A stretch of DNA of 64,000 nt, taken from positions 463,901 through 527,900 of the forward strand of contig NZ_JARYGY010000002.1 of NCBI RefSeq assembly GCF_029906345.1, given 5' to 3'. This stretch comes from Aquimarina mycalae (GTDB lineage: Bacteria > Bacteroidota > Bacteroidia > Flavobacteriales > Flavobacteriaceae). A program made the position numbers and the translations under genes. Position 1 is the first letter of the stretch; every line of letters starts with the position of its first letter. Under the pieces are notes generated by a model, which had not been told where the DNA came from, made no database searches, and was given only the letters and a program-made list of their open reading frames with translations. Shown here in pieces: positions 44,043-53,802 of this stretch.

Positions 44043-44747
44043 ATGAGAAATATACTACAACTAATGATCTTTTTGACGGCTTCTACCGTATTGGCTCAGT
44101 TACCACAAGAATTATTAAAAACAGCACAAAAAACAGATGTATTTGATTCATATGTAGGATCTGTATACACAAATAAAAAATATCAGAATGCAAGTATAAT
44201 TGCAGAAAAAACAGGAACATTTGATGCTCCTGTAAGATATAACATCTTTAATGATGCACTGGAATATACTGAAGGTTCTAAGTTATATGAGATTGTTAAA
44301 ACACCTACTACTCATGTAAGAATTGGTAATGATTATTTTTACTACTGTAATTTTAAAAATGAGCGAGGTTTTAATAACCATGGATACTTTGTTCTTGTAG
44401 AGTTAAATGAACAATACAGAATATACAAAAAGTATGATCTCAAGATAATAGAACCTAAAGCCATGGATGCTAATACAGGTTCTGCTCAAATAGGTAAAAT
44501 AAAAGCTATTGAAACATATTATTTAGAGGAAAATGGAACTGCTATAGTCTTACCAACTAAAAAGAGTGAAATATTAGCTATGTTTTCCGACAAGAAAGAT
44601 GAGCTAAAAGATTATATTAAGAAAGAAAAAATAAAAGTTAGAAAAGCAGATGATTTAGTAAAACTTGTATCTAAATATAATGCATTAAAAAACATCGATG
44701 CTAACCCGTCACGAAGTCTTTTAAGTAATAGGGCTCAAAATAACTAA
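44043..44747 (+). CDS. secreted protein of unknown family, tandem paralogue 2
   Basis: 234 aa, signal peptide 1-18 (VLAQ), ATG start. About half its residues match the previous gene, including the SRSLLS near the C-terminus. The terminator of paralogue 1 stands between them, so each has its own promoter; the leader regions of the two differ. The last 47 bases overlap the 3' end of tsaB on the other strand, and both reading frames carry conserved residues there. Function unknown. Confidence 0.8.
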   Translation: MRNILQLMIFLTASTVLAQLPQELLKTAQKTDVFDSYVGSVYTNKKYQNASIIAEKTGTFDAPVRYNIFNDALEYTEGSKLYEIVKTPTTHVRIGNDYFYYCNFKNERGFNNHGYFVLVELNEQYRIYKKYDLKIIEPKAMDANTGSAQIGKIKAIETYYLEENGTAIVLPTKKSEILAMFSDKKDELKDYIKKEKIKVRKADDLVKLVSKYNALKNIDANPSRSLLSNRAQNN

Positions 44748-45360
44748 CATCCTCGTAATCCCTATTCAAAAATTTATCATACCCCACAATTACCATCTCC
44801 ATTGCAGATGGTAATTTTTTTGTAATAAACTCTGCGTTTGAGTGAGTACAAATTTCAGAAAATTTAGCAACACCGTTTCCTATAAAATATACTTTGTTCT
44901 GTTGCAAATACTCCTCGAAAGAAGTTTCTGATAGAATTTCTGCTTCTGTTGCTCTAATCTGTATATGATCATTAGAGAAAACTGCAGAATACACTTCCAT
45001 TCTTCTGGCATCGATCATTGGTACTATATAACCATCCGTAGATCTTACCTGCAACGCTAGTGCATGTAAAGTAGGCACAGAAATTAACGGGATATCTAGA
45101 CCATAACACAATCCCTTAGCTGCAGAAACGCCAATTCTTAATCCTGTATAAGAACCAGGGCCTTTACTTACAGCAATGGCACTAAGATCCTTAAAACTTA
45201 TCCCTGCTTCATTGATAACATTATCTATAAACTGATGTAAACGTTCTGCGTGGGAGTATTTTGTATCATAATCTTCTTTGGATACAACGATCTGGTTATC
45301 CTTAGCCAATGCAACTGAACAATTGGTTGTTGAAGTTTCTATACAAAGAATATAGGCCAT
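44701..45360 (-). CDS. tsaB: TsaB, tRNA threonylcarbamoyladenosine (t6A) biosynthesis protein
   Basis: Scaffold partner of TsaD in making t6A on ANN-decoding tRNAs. CIETSTTNCSVAL, AVSKGPGSYTGLRIGVSAAKG and the VPTLHALA stretch are family marks; 219 aa is standard. The C-terminus SYFEPYYLKDF is conserved in Bacteroidota, which shows the last codons are real even though they overlap the paralogue 2 gene in antisense. It follows the second adaptor gene of the export cluster by 41 bases. Confidence 0.94.
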   Translation of the reverse strand: MAYILCIETSTTNCSVALAKDNQIVVSKEDYDTKYSHAERLHQFIDNVINEAGISFKDLSAIAVSKGPGSYTGLRIGVSAAKGLCYGLDIPLISVPTLHALALQVRSTDGYIVPMIDARRMEVYSAVFSNDHIQIRATEAEILSETSFEEYLQQNKVYFIGNGVAKFSEICTHSNAEFITKKLPSAMEMVIVGYDKFLNRDYEDVSYFEPYYLKDFVTG

Positions 45361-45401
45361 CCTTTAAAAAAATTTAGGCAAAGATAACCCAATTTAAGTA
45401 A

Positions 45402-46679
45402 TTATTCTTCTGTCTTTTTTGGAGTTTTAGTAGTTATCTTATCTCCAGTTTTCAATGTTTTAGTAACAATATTATATGGCCCAGTAATTACCTCTTCACC
45501 CTCAGCCAAACCTTGAGTGATTTCGATATTACTATCGTCCTGAATTCCACTTTTAACCACTCTTAATCGAGCAACTCCTCCATCTTTAATATATACACAT
45601 TCGAATTTCTCATCAGACTCCTTCAGTTTTTCTTTTGTGTACGATCTTTTAACAGTACTAGAAGTATCACTCTTAATCACAATAGCACTTATAGGGATTC
45701 CTACAACATCTACTCGTTTATTTGTAATAACATCAACCGTAGCCGTCATTCCTGGTCTAAAAGGAGAATAATTCTGCGGTTTATCTTTTACCAAGTCCTG
45801 ATAAGACTCTTCAAGAATACGAACTTTAACTCTAAAATTTGTTACTTGATCTGCACTCAATGTATTTTCTGCAGAGTTCGCAATTTCGGTCACTAATCCT
45901 TTAAATTCTTTTTTAAGATATGCATCAACTTCAACAATTGTAGAATCTCCTAGAGATATTTTTACAATATCATTCTCATTGACATCAACTTCAACCTCCA
46001 TATTGCTAAGATTAGCAACTCTCATAATCTCTGTCCCTGCCATCTGCTGGGTTCCCACTACTCTTTCTCCTAATTCTACCGATAGTTTAGAAATCGTACC
46101 GCTCATTGGAGCATAAATTGTAGTTCTATTGAGGTTATCTTTTGCTTCATTGACAGAAGCTTGTGCACTTCTTACATTATAAAAAGCCGATTGTTTAGAG
46201 GCTTCTGCTACTTCAAAAGCCGATACTGCTCTATCCCAATCTGCTTTAGAAATTACACCTTTATCAAACAACCCTTTGTTACGTTCATAGCTTAATTTTG
46301 CTTCTTTTAAACTTGCTTCTGCCTGTTGCAATCCAGCTCTTACATTTTCTAACGCAGCTTGTGACCTATTTAACCCTGATTGTATAATATCTGGATTAAT
46401 ACGAACTAAAAGATCTCCTTTATTTACCTGTTGCCCTTCTTTAACAGGAAGCTCTATGATTTCTCCAGATACTTCAGAAGAAAGCTTAACTTCTACTTCA
46501 GGTTGAATTTTTCCTGTGGCAGACACAGTTTCAATGATATCTATTTTTTCAATTTTAGATATTTCAACTTCTCTTATATTTCCATCTTTACCAAACCATC
46601 CTGCCTTCTTCCCGAAGACCAGTCCAATAACTAAAATAACAACAATGATTAAAATGATTAGTAAAGTTTTTCTACTCAT
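45402..46679 (-). CDS. MacA-like periplasmic adaptor (HlyD/RND adaptor family)
   Basis: 425 aa. N-terminal membrane anchor (residues 5-23), lipoyl/biotinyl-like halves, a long helical hairpin (about 100-190; Asn/Ala-rich coiled coil ILNRSQAALENVRAGLQQAEA-type) and beta-barrel/MP domains. Links an inner-membrane permease to TolC. It is the second adaptor in the cluster, directly downstream of TolC (78 bases), and may serve the same or another exporter. Confidence 0.9.
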   Translation of the reverse strand: MSRKTLLIILIIVVILVIGLVFGKKAGWFGKDGNIREVEISKIEKIDIIETVSATGKIQPEVEVKLSSEVSGEIIELPVKEGQQVNKGDLLVRINPDIIQSGLNRSQAALENVRAGLQQAEASLKEAKLSYERNKGLFDKGVISKADWDRAVSAFEVAEASKQSAFYNVRSAQASVNEAKDNLNRTTIYAPMSGTISKLSVELGERVVGTQQMAGTEIMRVANLSNMEVEVDVNENDIVKISLGDSTIVEVDAYLKKEFKGLVTEIANSAENTLSADQVTNFRVKVRILEESYQDLVKDKPQNYSPFRPGMTATVDVITNKRVDVVGIPISAIVIKSDTSSTVKRSYTKEKLKESDEKFECVYIKDGGVARLRVVKSGIQDDSNIEITQGLAEGEEVITGPYNIVTKTLKTGDKITTKTPKKTEE

Positions 46680-46757
46680 GACTTATATAAAAAAATTAGT
46701 TCTATTGTATGAAATTACAATCTTTTTGCTTAGTAGCCTCAACAGAACGCTACTTAT

Positions 46758-48203
46758 TTATAGTTTAATATCTGCTAGTTTTATACCAAAATAAAGTTCT
46801 AATACTTTTATTTTAAATATATAATCAAATTTTGCTTGCACCAAATTACTCTGCGCATTCTCTAATCTAAACTTGGATTGACTAAAATCAAATGCATTGG
46901 TTAATCCTACATCATATCTATCCTTTGCGTATTCATAAGCTCTCTCTTGGGCTTTCACTGCTACTTGAGAAGCTTCATAAGCTTCTGCAGAACCTTTGGC
47001 ATCTACGTAAGCCTGATATACATTACTATCTAAATCTAGCTCTGCTTGTTCCAATTGAAAAGCAGTACGCTTTACATTGATTTTACTTCTTTTTACGTTA
47101 TTTCTTGTTGCAAAACCATTAAAAATTGGCACTGAAAGCGATAAGCCGTAAGAAAGTGCATCATTATTATACAATTGCTCAATAAATGGTGTTGGTCCTG
47201 CTTCTTGTAAAAGCAAATTAGGTCTATTAGAAAACACGGTTGCTCCCGTACCATCCACAGTACCTATAGGATTAAATGGAGTAACAGGATCAATTCCTAT
47301 TACTTCAAATGTATTTGTCCCAACTTCACTTGTATTATAACCAAAAGAACCACTTAATGTTGGATAATAAGCACCTCTTGCTATTTGTAAATCTTTTTCT
47401 GCAATTAATTTATTCTGTTCTGCAATTTGCACCTCATATCTCGATTCTCTTGCTGTAGATCTTATTTCTTCTATAGATTTGTTTAATATAGATGCAGATG
47501 GCACCAAATATTCCTGCTCTGCAATATCAAACTTTTCATAATCTTTAATCAATAATGTTTGTGCCAAACTAACACGTGCAATTAAAACTGCATTTTCTGC
47601 TTGTACAATACGAGTTAATTCATCTGCAGAAGTGGCTTCAATTTCAAAAATATCTCCTTCTGGCAATACTCCAGCTTCGACAAGGTCTCTGGTTCTTTTT
47701 AATTGCTCTAATGTAATATCATGTTGCTTTTCTATTACAGTGAGCGCCTCTTTATTTAATAAAACCTGTAAATAGCTATTGGCTACAAAAAGGGCAATAT
47801 CATCTTTGGACTTACCAAGATTATACTGACTAAGTAATTTATTTAATTTTGCTCTTTGATATTGCTTCACGTTTCTTAAACCATCGAACAAAGTTATTCC
47901 AACACTTACATTATAAGAAGAACTTCTAAAAGTTTGTGTACTATTCGTATTTGTAATCGGATCCGTAGCTAGACCTGACCTCCAAAAATTTGAAGCTTGG
48001 GCATTCAATGAAGGTAGAAAATTACCTAATGCATCACTTTTATCAATTGCTGCATTATCTACATTAAGTGCTGATTGTTTGATCGCTATATTATTTTCTA
48101 AAGCATATTCTACACATTCTCTTAATGTCCACTTTTTTTCTTGTGCCTGAATAGCCAATATCCCAAAGAGGGCACAGCATATAATCGAAATTTTAATTTT
48201 CAT
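46758..48203 (-). CDS. TolC-family outer-membrane efflux protein
   Basis: 481 aa. Signal peptide 1-20 (IQAQ), then WTLRECVEYALENNIAIKQSALN, the usual TolC start, and two OEP repeats with long helices (NLDNAAIDKSDALGNFLPSLN-type and ALNLDLDS-type). The trimer forms the channel-tunnel of the tripartite exporter. It lies between two adaptor genes, with a 209-base gap upstream, so it may have its own promoter. Confidence 0.93.
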   Translation of the reverse strand: MKIKISIICCALFGILAIQAQEKKWTLRECVEYALENNIAIKQSALNVDNAAIDKSDALGNFLPSLNAQASNFWRSGLATDPITNTNSTQTFRSSSYNVSVGITLFDGLRNVKQYQRAKLNKLLSQYNLGKSKDDIALFVANSYLQVLLNKEALTVIEKQHDITLEQLKRTRDLVEAGVLPEGDIFEIEATSADELTRIVQAENAVLIARVSLAQTLLIKDYEKFDIAEQEYLVPSASILNKSIEEIRSTARESRYEVQIAEQNKLIAEKDLQIARGAYYPTLSGSFGYNTSEVGTNTFEVIGIDPVTPFNPIGTVDGTGATVFSNRPNLLLQEAGPTPFIEQLYNNDALSYGLSLSVPIFNGFATRNNVKRSKINVKRTAFQLEQAELDLDSNVYQAYVDAKGSAEAYEASQVAVKAQERAYEYAKDRYDVGLTNAFDFSQSKFRLENAQSNLVQAKFDYIFKIKVLELYFGIKLADIKL

Positions 48204-48412
48204 CTGTTTTTCTCTATTTTTTTAAAAGGTCAGATGGAATTCACCAAAAAAAAGCCTTTGCAAATTATAGCAAACTGTTCTTGGTTCATTTCATAATACC
48301 TATATGTATATTATTGATTGATGTTGTTACACTTATTTTTAAAAAAAATTGTGATTTTATTAATATGCCTATGCTGAGGGCAAAAATAGACATTAAAATT
48401 TTAGTAGTTTAT

Positions 48413-49537
48413 TTAGTTTTGATTTCCTTCAGGGTCCTTTTTAATTGGCTCCGTTTTATTCCACACTTTTATATCATCATTTTCAGTAACTCCTGATAAT
48501 ATCTCCACGTTAATCCCATCAGACAAACCAATTTCTACATCTTTTCTTTCAAACTCCTGATCTCCTGTTTTTATTTCTACATAAGGATCTTCGGTTTTTT
48601 TATCAAACTGTAATAATGCTTCTTTAATAGCCAGAATGTCTTCTTTAATATCTAGAACAATGGAAGCATTGGCACTATAACCCGCTCTCACAAAATACGC
48701 ATCATCTAAAAATACTTCTCCTTCAATTTTAAATTGTACTGCTCCTTGTTCTTCATTTCCTTTAGGTGCAATAAACTTAAGTTTTGCATCAAACTCTTTA
48801 TCTCTAATAGCTCCTAAGCTAACTTTAAGCGGCATATCGATTTTAAGTTTACTTACTTCTGCTTCATCCACTTTACCTTCAAAAATCATCTTATTAAGAT
48901 CTGCAATAGTTGCAATTGAAGTTCCTGCATTGAAATTATTACTTTCGATAACCTGATCTCCTTCTTTTACTGGGATTTCAAGAATAGTACCTGATACTGT
49001 TGCTCTGATATTGGTATTTGCAGAAGAAGATCCTCCTGCAGACCCCAAACGTATTATTTGAAGATCGCTTTGCGCATTAGAAACGTCTTGCTTGGCTTGA
49101 TTATATCGTAATTCTATCGCATTAAAATCCTGACTGGAGATCACACCTTTATCAAAAAGTGCTTTATTTCTATCATATTCTGTCTTAGAATTATTTAGTA
49201 CTATTTGCGTGTTTTTAACGCGTCCTCTTGCACTATTTAAAGATTGTTCATTTGGCACTACCTTTACTTTGGCAATTAAATCTCCCGTTTTTATCGCGTC
49301 TCCTTCTTCCACGAATATTTTTTCAATAATTCCAGATATTTGTGGTTTAATTTCTACTTCATCTTCAGGGATTACTTTTCCAGTAGCTACTGTCTTTTCT
49401 TCAATGGATGTTTTAAAAGCTTTTTCGGTCGTAAACACTATAGGTGATTTACTATTTGAATCTATAAGATACTTACCTGAAAAACCTAGTAAGGCTATAA
49501 AAACTACGATTAATAAAATTTTAAAAAACTTCTTCAT
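48413..49537 (-). CDS. periplasmic adaptor of the ABC exporter (HlyD/MacA family)
   Basis: 374 aa. N-terminal anchor (6-23), VATGKVIPEDEVEIKPQISGII start of the lipoyl half, helical hairpin (NKALFDKGVISSQDFNAIE) and barrel domains. It follows the MacB-like permease gene by 31 bases and so is the dedicated adaptor of that transporter. Confidence 0.92.
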   Translation of the reverse strand: MKKFFKILLIVVFIALLGFSGKYLIDSNSKSPIVFTTEKAFKTSIEEKTVATGKVIPEDEVEIKPQISGIIEKIFVEEGDAIKTGDLIAKVKVVPNEQSLNSARGRVKNTQIVLNNSKTEYDRNKALFDKGVISSQDFNAIELRYNQAKQDVSNAQSDLQIIRLGSAGGSSSANTNIRATVSGTILEIPVKEGDQVIESNNFNAGTSIATIADLNKMIFEGKVDEAEVSKLKIDMPLKVSLGAIRDKEFDAKLKFIAPKGNEEQGAVQFKIEGEVFLDDAYFVRAGYSANASIVLDIKEDILAIKEALLQFDKKTEDPYVEIKTGDQEFERKDVEIGLSDGINVEILSGVTENDDIKVWNKTEPIKKDPEGNQN

Positions 49538-49568
49538 TTTGATTGATTAGATTATTTTGATTGTTATT

Positions 49569-50831
49569 TTATTCTTCTCTTAATGCTTCAATTGGTCTTA
49601 TACTTACTGCTTTTTGAGCTGGAATTAACCCTATCAAAGTTCCTAAAAGAACAATAGAGAGTAGTGCTCCTAAAACCGCAAAGAAATCAACTGTAGGGTT
49701 TAATATTGGTATATCTTCATTATTTCCAATTGCACTATTTACTCCCCAAAGAACAAGAGTTCCAAACACAAAACCTATAAGACCAGCCATAAAAGTCAGC
49801 ATAATAGATTCTAACATAATTTGTCCTCTTACTTCGGATGGAGTTGCTCCTAATGCTCTTCTTACTCCAATCTCTCGGGTACGTTCCTTTACAGTTATAA
49901 GTAGTACATTACCTATGGCAATTACTCCTGCAATAAGTGTTGCAATACCAACAATGTATGTGATTAATCTCATCCCCGATAAAAACCCATTTACTTTAGC
50001 TACTTCTTCTCCTAGATTAAAACTCCCAAATGCCTGATCATCATCAGGGTGTACATCATGCATTCTTTTAAGGGTAGTTTTTATAGTTGCTTCAGTATTT
50101 ACTATATTCTTATCAGCTTTAGCTGTAATCACCATCCAGGAAATATTTCTTCCTTGATTAAAAATAGTTTGAAATGTAGTAAAAGGTAAAAAAATAGAAT
50201 CATCCCCTTCAAAGCCCATTTGAGTTGGCTTATATACACCTATTACCTTAAAATAAATCCCGTTAATCTTAACAAAGTCACCAACTGCTTCTTCTCCTTT
50301 ATCATAAAACTGCTTATAAATATCTTCTCCTATCACACAAACTTTACGCTCATATTTAATATCTTCTTCATTGATAAATCTACCTCCATCAAACATTTTT
50401 TTCTTAGACACTTTATCTATTGTAGGATAATCCCCAAAAACTTTAAAAGCTCCAGATTTAGAGCCTCTAACAAATTGACCTGGTGGTGTCCCCCATTGAC
50501 CAGTAACATTACGAGGCGCTATATATTCGATATCACTTACTTGAGACTCCAATGCTTCTACATCATCCAATGTAAGTTGCATGCCTCTTCCTCTTTTAAA
50601 TCCGTTATTAGGTATACTCGTCTGCTGTCCCCAAAGAAACATGGTGTTGGTAGCAAAATCATTAAATTGACTTCTGAAACTATTATCCAAACCTTTTGCC
50701 ATTCCTAAAAGCACTACAAACAAAAATACACCCCAAGTTACACCAATAACTGTAATTATAGTTCTAATTTTATTCTTACGAATTGCTCCATATATTTCTT
50801 GCCAGGTATCTTTTTCGAATATAAATTTCAT
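49569..50831 (-). CDS. MacB-like ABC transporter permease 1
   Basis: 420 aa. One N-terminal transmembrane helix, a large periplasmic MacB-type domain, and three C-terminal helices of the FtsX family with the conserved VKERTREIGVRRALGATPSEV segment. Exports substrates by mechanotransmission from the periplasm rather than through the membrane. Pairs with the next permease to form a heterodimer, or each forms its own dimer. Confidence 0.93.
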   Translation of the reverse strand: MKFIFEKDTWQEIYGAIRKNKIRTIITVIGVTWGVFLFVVLLGMAKGLDNSFRSQFNDFATNTMFLWGQQTSIPNNGFKRGRGMQLTLDDVEALESQVSDIEYIAPRNVTGQWGTPPGQFVRGSKSGAFKVFGDYPTIDKVSKKKMFDGGRFINEEDIKYERKVCVIGEDIYKQFYDKGEEAVGDFVKINGIYFKVIGVYKPTQMGFEGDDSIFLPFTTFQTIFNQGRNISWMVITAKADKNIVNTEATIKTTLKRMHDVHPDDDQAFGSFNLGEEVAKVNGFLSGMRLITYIVGIATLIAGVIAIGNVLLITVKERTREIGVRRALGATPSEVRGQIMLESIMLTFMAGLIGFVFGTLVLWGVNSAIGNNEDIPILNPTVDFFAVLGALLSIVLLGTLIGLIPAQKAVSIRPIEALREE

Positions 50832-50847
50832 GTCAAGTTATTTTTAT

Positions 50848-52077
50848 TTATTCGTCTCTAAGCGCAATGATCGGTTTGATTTTTGCAGCTCTTCTTGCTG
50901 GGATATATCCAGCTAACAATCCTGAAAGCACCAAAGTAATAGTAGCTATTACAATAACACCTGTTTCTACTCTTGGGTTAAGGATAAAAAAGTCTTCTAA
51001 ATTATTACCTATTAATTTTAGAATTAGAATTCCTAATATCAAACCTATATATCCTGCTATAGCGGTAATCAAAACTGATTCTTGAAGTACCATAGCAATA
51101 ATGGATCTAGGTGAAGCTCCTAAAGCTTTTCTAATACCCAATTCTTTTGTTCTTTCCTTTATACTAAAGGTCATAATATTACCAATACCAATTACTCCAG
51201 AAATTAATGTCCCGATCCCTACTACGAATATCAGTGCATAAATCCCTCCAAGAATTACCATGGTTTCCTTAATATCTTCTGCAAAACTTCGTACTCTTAT
51301 TGCACTTTGATCATCTGGTGCTACTTTAAATTTTTTCTTGAAGTCTTCTTCTATTTTTTCAGAAAAAGCGATTGCTTGTTCTGTATCCATAGCCATATTA
51401 TAGGATATATTTATTTGATCCAGATGCTCGTTATTTCCAAAAAGTAGTTGAACTGTTTTATAAGACATATAAAGTATTCGCTCTTCATTATCACCTCCAC
51501 TATCTTGAAAAACCCCAACAACTTTATATGCTATACCATCTACATCTAATGTTTTTCCGATGGCATCTTCATCTTTAAAAAGATCTTTTTCTATTAGTCT
51601 TCCAATAACGATATTTTTAGTCCGTTCTTCAATATCTGCTTCATTAAGGTATCGACCTTTCATCATAATGGTTTTTTCGAGATACTGATGATCTGGATGA
51701 ACTGCTCGTATACTATAACTACCAGATTCTTTTTTATACTTGGCTAATCCATTGCGATAAATTCTTGGTGTTGAATGTTCTACTTTACCTATATAGTTGG
51801 AATTAATAAACTCAAAATCTTCATTTTCAAATTGAATTCTTCTATTCTCCTGAAAACCTTTATAAGCTTTGGATGTTCTCCCTCCTCTAATAAATATTAT
51901 ATTCTGAGCATCATCCACAAAACTGCTAAGAAAACTATTCAATAAACCATTACCTAGTCCTAATAGAATTGTAAAAATTAGGATCCCTAAGGCAACGGTA
52001 AATCCAGATAGAAAAGTACGTAACTTGTTTTTCCCTATCGCTTCAAATATTTCTTGCCATCTATCTCTATCAAACAT
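50848..52077 (-). CDS. MacB-like ABC transporter permease 2
   Basis: 409 aa with the same layout as its neighbour: N-terminal helix, periplasmic domain and FtsX helices around SIKERTKELGIRKALGASPRS. It starts within the end of the ATPase gene (8-base overlap) and is 16 bases from permease 1, so translation is coupled. Two diverged permeases suggest a heterodimeric transporter. Confidence 0.93.
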   Translation of the reverse strand: MFDRDRWQEIFEAIGKNKLRTFLSGFTVALGILIFTILLGLGNGLLNSFLSSFVDDAQNIIFIRGGRTSKAYKGFQENRRIQFENEDFEFINSNYIGKVEHSTPRIYRNGLAKYKKESGSYSIRAVHPDHQYLEKTIMMKGRYLNEADIEERTKNIVIGRLIEKDLFKDEDAIGKTLDVDGIAYKVVGVFQDSGGDNEERILYMSYKTVQLLFGNNEHLDQINISYNMAMDTEQAIAFSEKIEEDFKKKFKVAPDDQSAIRVRSFAEDIKETMVILGGIYALIFVVGIGTLISGVIGIGNIMTFSIKERTKELGIRKALGASPRSIIAMVLQESVLITAIAGYIGLILGILILKLIGNNLEDFFILNPRVETGVIVIATITLVLSGLLAGYIPARRAAKIKPIIALRDE

Positions 52078-52771
52078 ATTGTGATGCTCTTACTTGTTCT
52101 ACAGGCTTATCTTCTACAATCACACCATCTTTAAGGTGCACGATCCGTTTACACATATTAGCAATATCCTCTTCGTGAGTTACTACTAATATTGTTTTTC
52201 CTTCATCATTAATTCCTTGGATTATATCCATTACCTCATAAGATGTTGTACTATCCAAAGCTCCAGTAGGTTCATCGGCTAATAACACCTTAGGGTCAGC
52301 TGCTAATGCTCGAGCAATAGCAACTCTTTGTTTTTGACCTCCAGAAAGTTCACTAGGCAAATGGGTTGCCCAATCAGCTAGTCCAACTTTTCCTAGATAA
52401 CTCATAGCTTTCTCGGTTCTTTCTTTTCTACTCTTACGTTGATAGTATAGTGGTAACGCAACATTTTCTAATGCTGTCTTATAATTAATAAGATTGAAAG
52501 ATTGAAATACGAAACCTAAAAACTTATTACGATACTGTGCCGCCTTTGTCTCATTCAAACCTCTAATCGGAACTTCATCAAGGAAATAGCTTCCGTTATC
52601 TGCTTCATCCAGCATACCTAAAATATTAAGTAAGGTAGATTTTCCAGAACCTGAAGATCCCATGATGGCCACCAATTCTCCTTCTTTCACATTAAAATTG
52701 ATTCCTTTAAGTACGTGAAGCGAATTGCTTCCCATTTGGTAAGATTTATGTAAGTCTTTAATTTCAATCAT
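52070..52771 (-). CDS. MacB/LolD-type ABC transporter ATPase
   Basis: 233 aa. Walker A GSSGSGKST, Q-loop VFQSFNL, signature LSGGQKQR, Walker B VLLADEPTGALD and H-loop VVTHE are complete. Energises the two permeases downstream. It heads the export operon; a symmetric 19-base element lies 137 bases upstream. Confidence 0.96.
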   Translation of the reverse strand: MIEIKDLHKSYQMGSNSLHVLKGINFNVKEGELVAIMGSSGSGKSTLLNILGMLDEADNGSYFLDEVPIRGLNETKAAQYRNKFLGFVFQSFNLINYKTALENVALPLYYQRKSRKERTEKAMSYLGKVGLADWATHLPSELSGGQKQRVAIARALAADPKVLLADEPTGALDSTTSYEVMDIIQGINDEGKTILVVTHEEDIANMCKRIVHLKDGVIVEDKPVEQVRASQYV

Positions 52772-52907
52772 AATACAAGGTTAAGATTCTTAAGGTATAA
52801 TACATACCTATTCCCTTTTAATGAAGACTCACCGACTTTAAAGAATAATAGATTCTAGTAGATCAATATTATAGTTTTTCCCTCTAGACTTATTGATTGG
52901 TTAGTGT

Positions 52908-52926
52908 AGTCTTATTAGATAAGACT
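52908..52926. promoter_or_regulatory. 19-bp inverted repeat, possible operator of the export operon
   Basis: AGTCTTAT-TAG-ATAAGACT, perfect 8-bp arms, lies in the spacer between the oxidase cluster and the ABC ATPase gene. There is no T run on either side, so it is not a classical terminator. Related AGACTTAT sequences occur nearby (52886-52893 and 52922-52929). Confidence 0.4.
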
Positions 52927-52994
52927 TATCTTACATTAATTTTGTTACAGTCTAGTGTGTTATCAAAATGTTAAAGATTTTTATCGAAGAAAAG

Positions 52995-53225
52995 TTATGA
53001 ATCTGAAGCGGGAGTTTTTTTCTTATTTCTATAAATGAAATATCCCACAAGTCCAATAAGAACATATGGAATTATCATTAAGTATACTATCCCGTTATTA
53101 ATTCCTTTTGCAGTCTTTTGACCTTCTTCACTTTCAAGTACTGCACGACACATAGCACACTGTGCTTCTACAGGAATCGTAAAGAGCATTAACAACAGCA
53201 TGATATATACAATTCTTCTTTTCAT
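52995..53225 (-). CDS. small CxxC membrane protein of the oxidase cluster
   Basis: 76 aa. Signal peptide ending VEAQ, a CAMCRAVLES segment (two Cys spaced by two residues) exposed in the periplasm, and one C-terminal transmembrane helix. Its genomic place after SCO and DUF420 suggests a role in copper or redox handling for cytochrome oxidase, which is inference. The family is not named. Confidence 0.75.
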   Translation of the reverse strand: MKRRIVYIMLLLMLFTIPVEAQCAMCRAVLESEEGQKTAKGINNGIVYLMIIPYVLIGLVGYFIYRNKKKTPASDS

Positions 53226-53259
53226 ATAATAGATTATGACTAAATCACAGCTCAGAAAT

Positions 53260-53802
53260 TTAATAATATGGAGATATCATTAAATACACAATTACTCCAG
53301 ATATTGCAACATACAACCAAATCGGAAATGTAATTCTGGCAATTTTTTTATGTCTATCAAATCGTTTTGCTAACGCTCTCACATAGGTAACTAACACAAA
53401 TGGAATTACAACTATGGAAAGTATAATATGAGTAATTAAAATAAAATAATATACATAACGAATTGTTCCTTCGCCTCCAAATTTTGTAGAGTCGCTGGTC
53501 ATATGATACGCAACATACATGATCAAAAACAATATTGAACATACAATGGCAGACTTCATCAAATTTTCATGAAGTTTAATTTTCTTATTCTTAATTGCTA
53601 GAAATGCTGCCACCAATAATATTACTGTCAATCCATTGATAGCGGCATAAATTGGCGGTAAAAAAGTAAGAGGTTTAACATCAAATCCCATTTTCCGCAG
53701 ATTCACTCCAAATAATGCAGCTACTGCCAATGGAATAACAATTGATAAAATAACAATCCACTTGTTATATTTATGCTCTACATCTGATTTATTATCACTC
53801 AT
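53260..53802 (-). CDS. DUF420 family membrane protein
   Basis: 180 aa, about five transmembrane helices (first at 13-30, last at 156-175) with histidines in HENLMKSAIVCS, AYHMTSD, HIILSIVVIPFV and FDRHKKIARITFPIWLYV-type segments, a pattern of the DUF420 family found with cytochrome oxidase assembly genes. Overlaps the end of SCO by 8 bases, so expression is coupled. Confidence 0.9.
   Translation of the reverse strand: MSDNKSDVEHKYNKWIVILSIVIPLAVAALFGVNLRKMGFDVKPLTFLPPIYAAINGLTVILLVAAFLAIKNKKIKLHENLMKSAIVCSILFLIMYVAYHMTSDSTKFGGEGTIRYVYYFILITHIILSIVVIPFVLVTYVRALAKRFDRHKKIARITFPIWLYVAISGVIVYLMISPYY

Noticed and set aside
49209..50708. Long plus-strand frames opposite the adaptor and permease genes
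   Set aside because: They are antisense shadows of well-defined ABC exporter genes, with no independent protein-like features.
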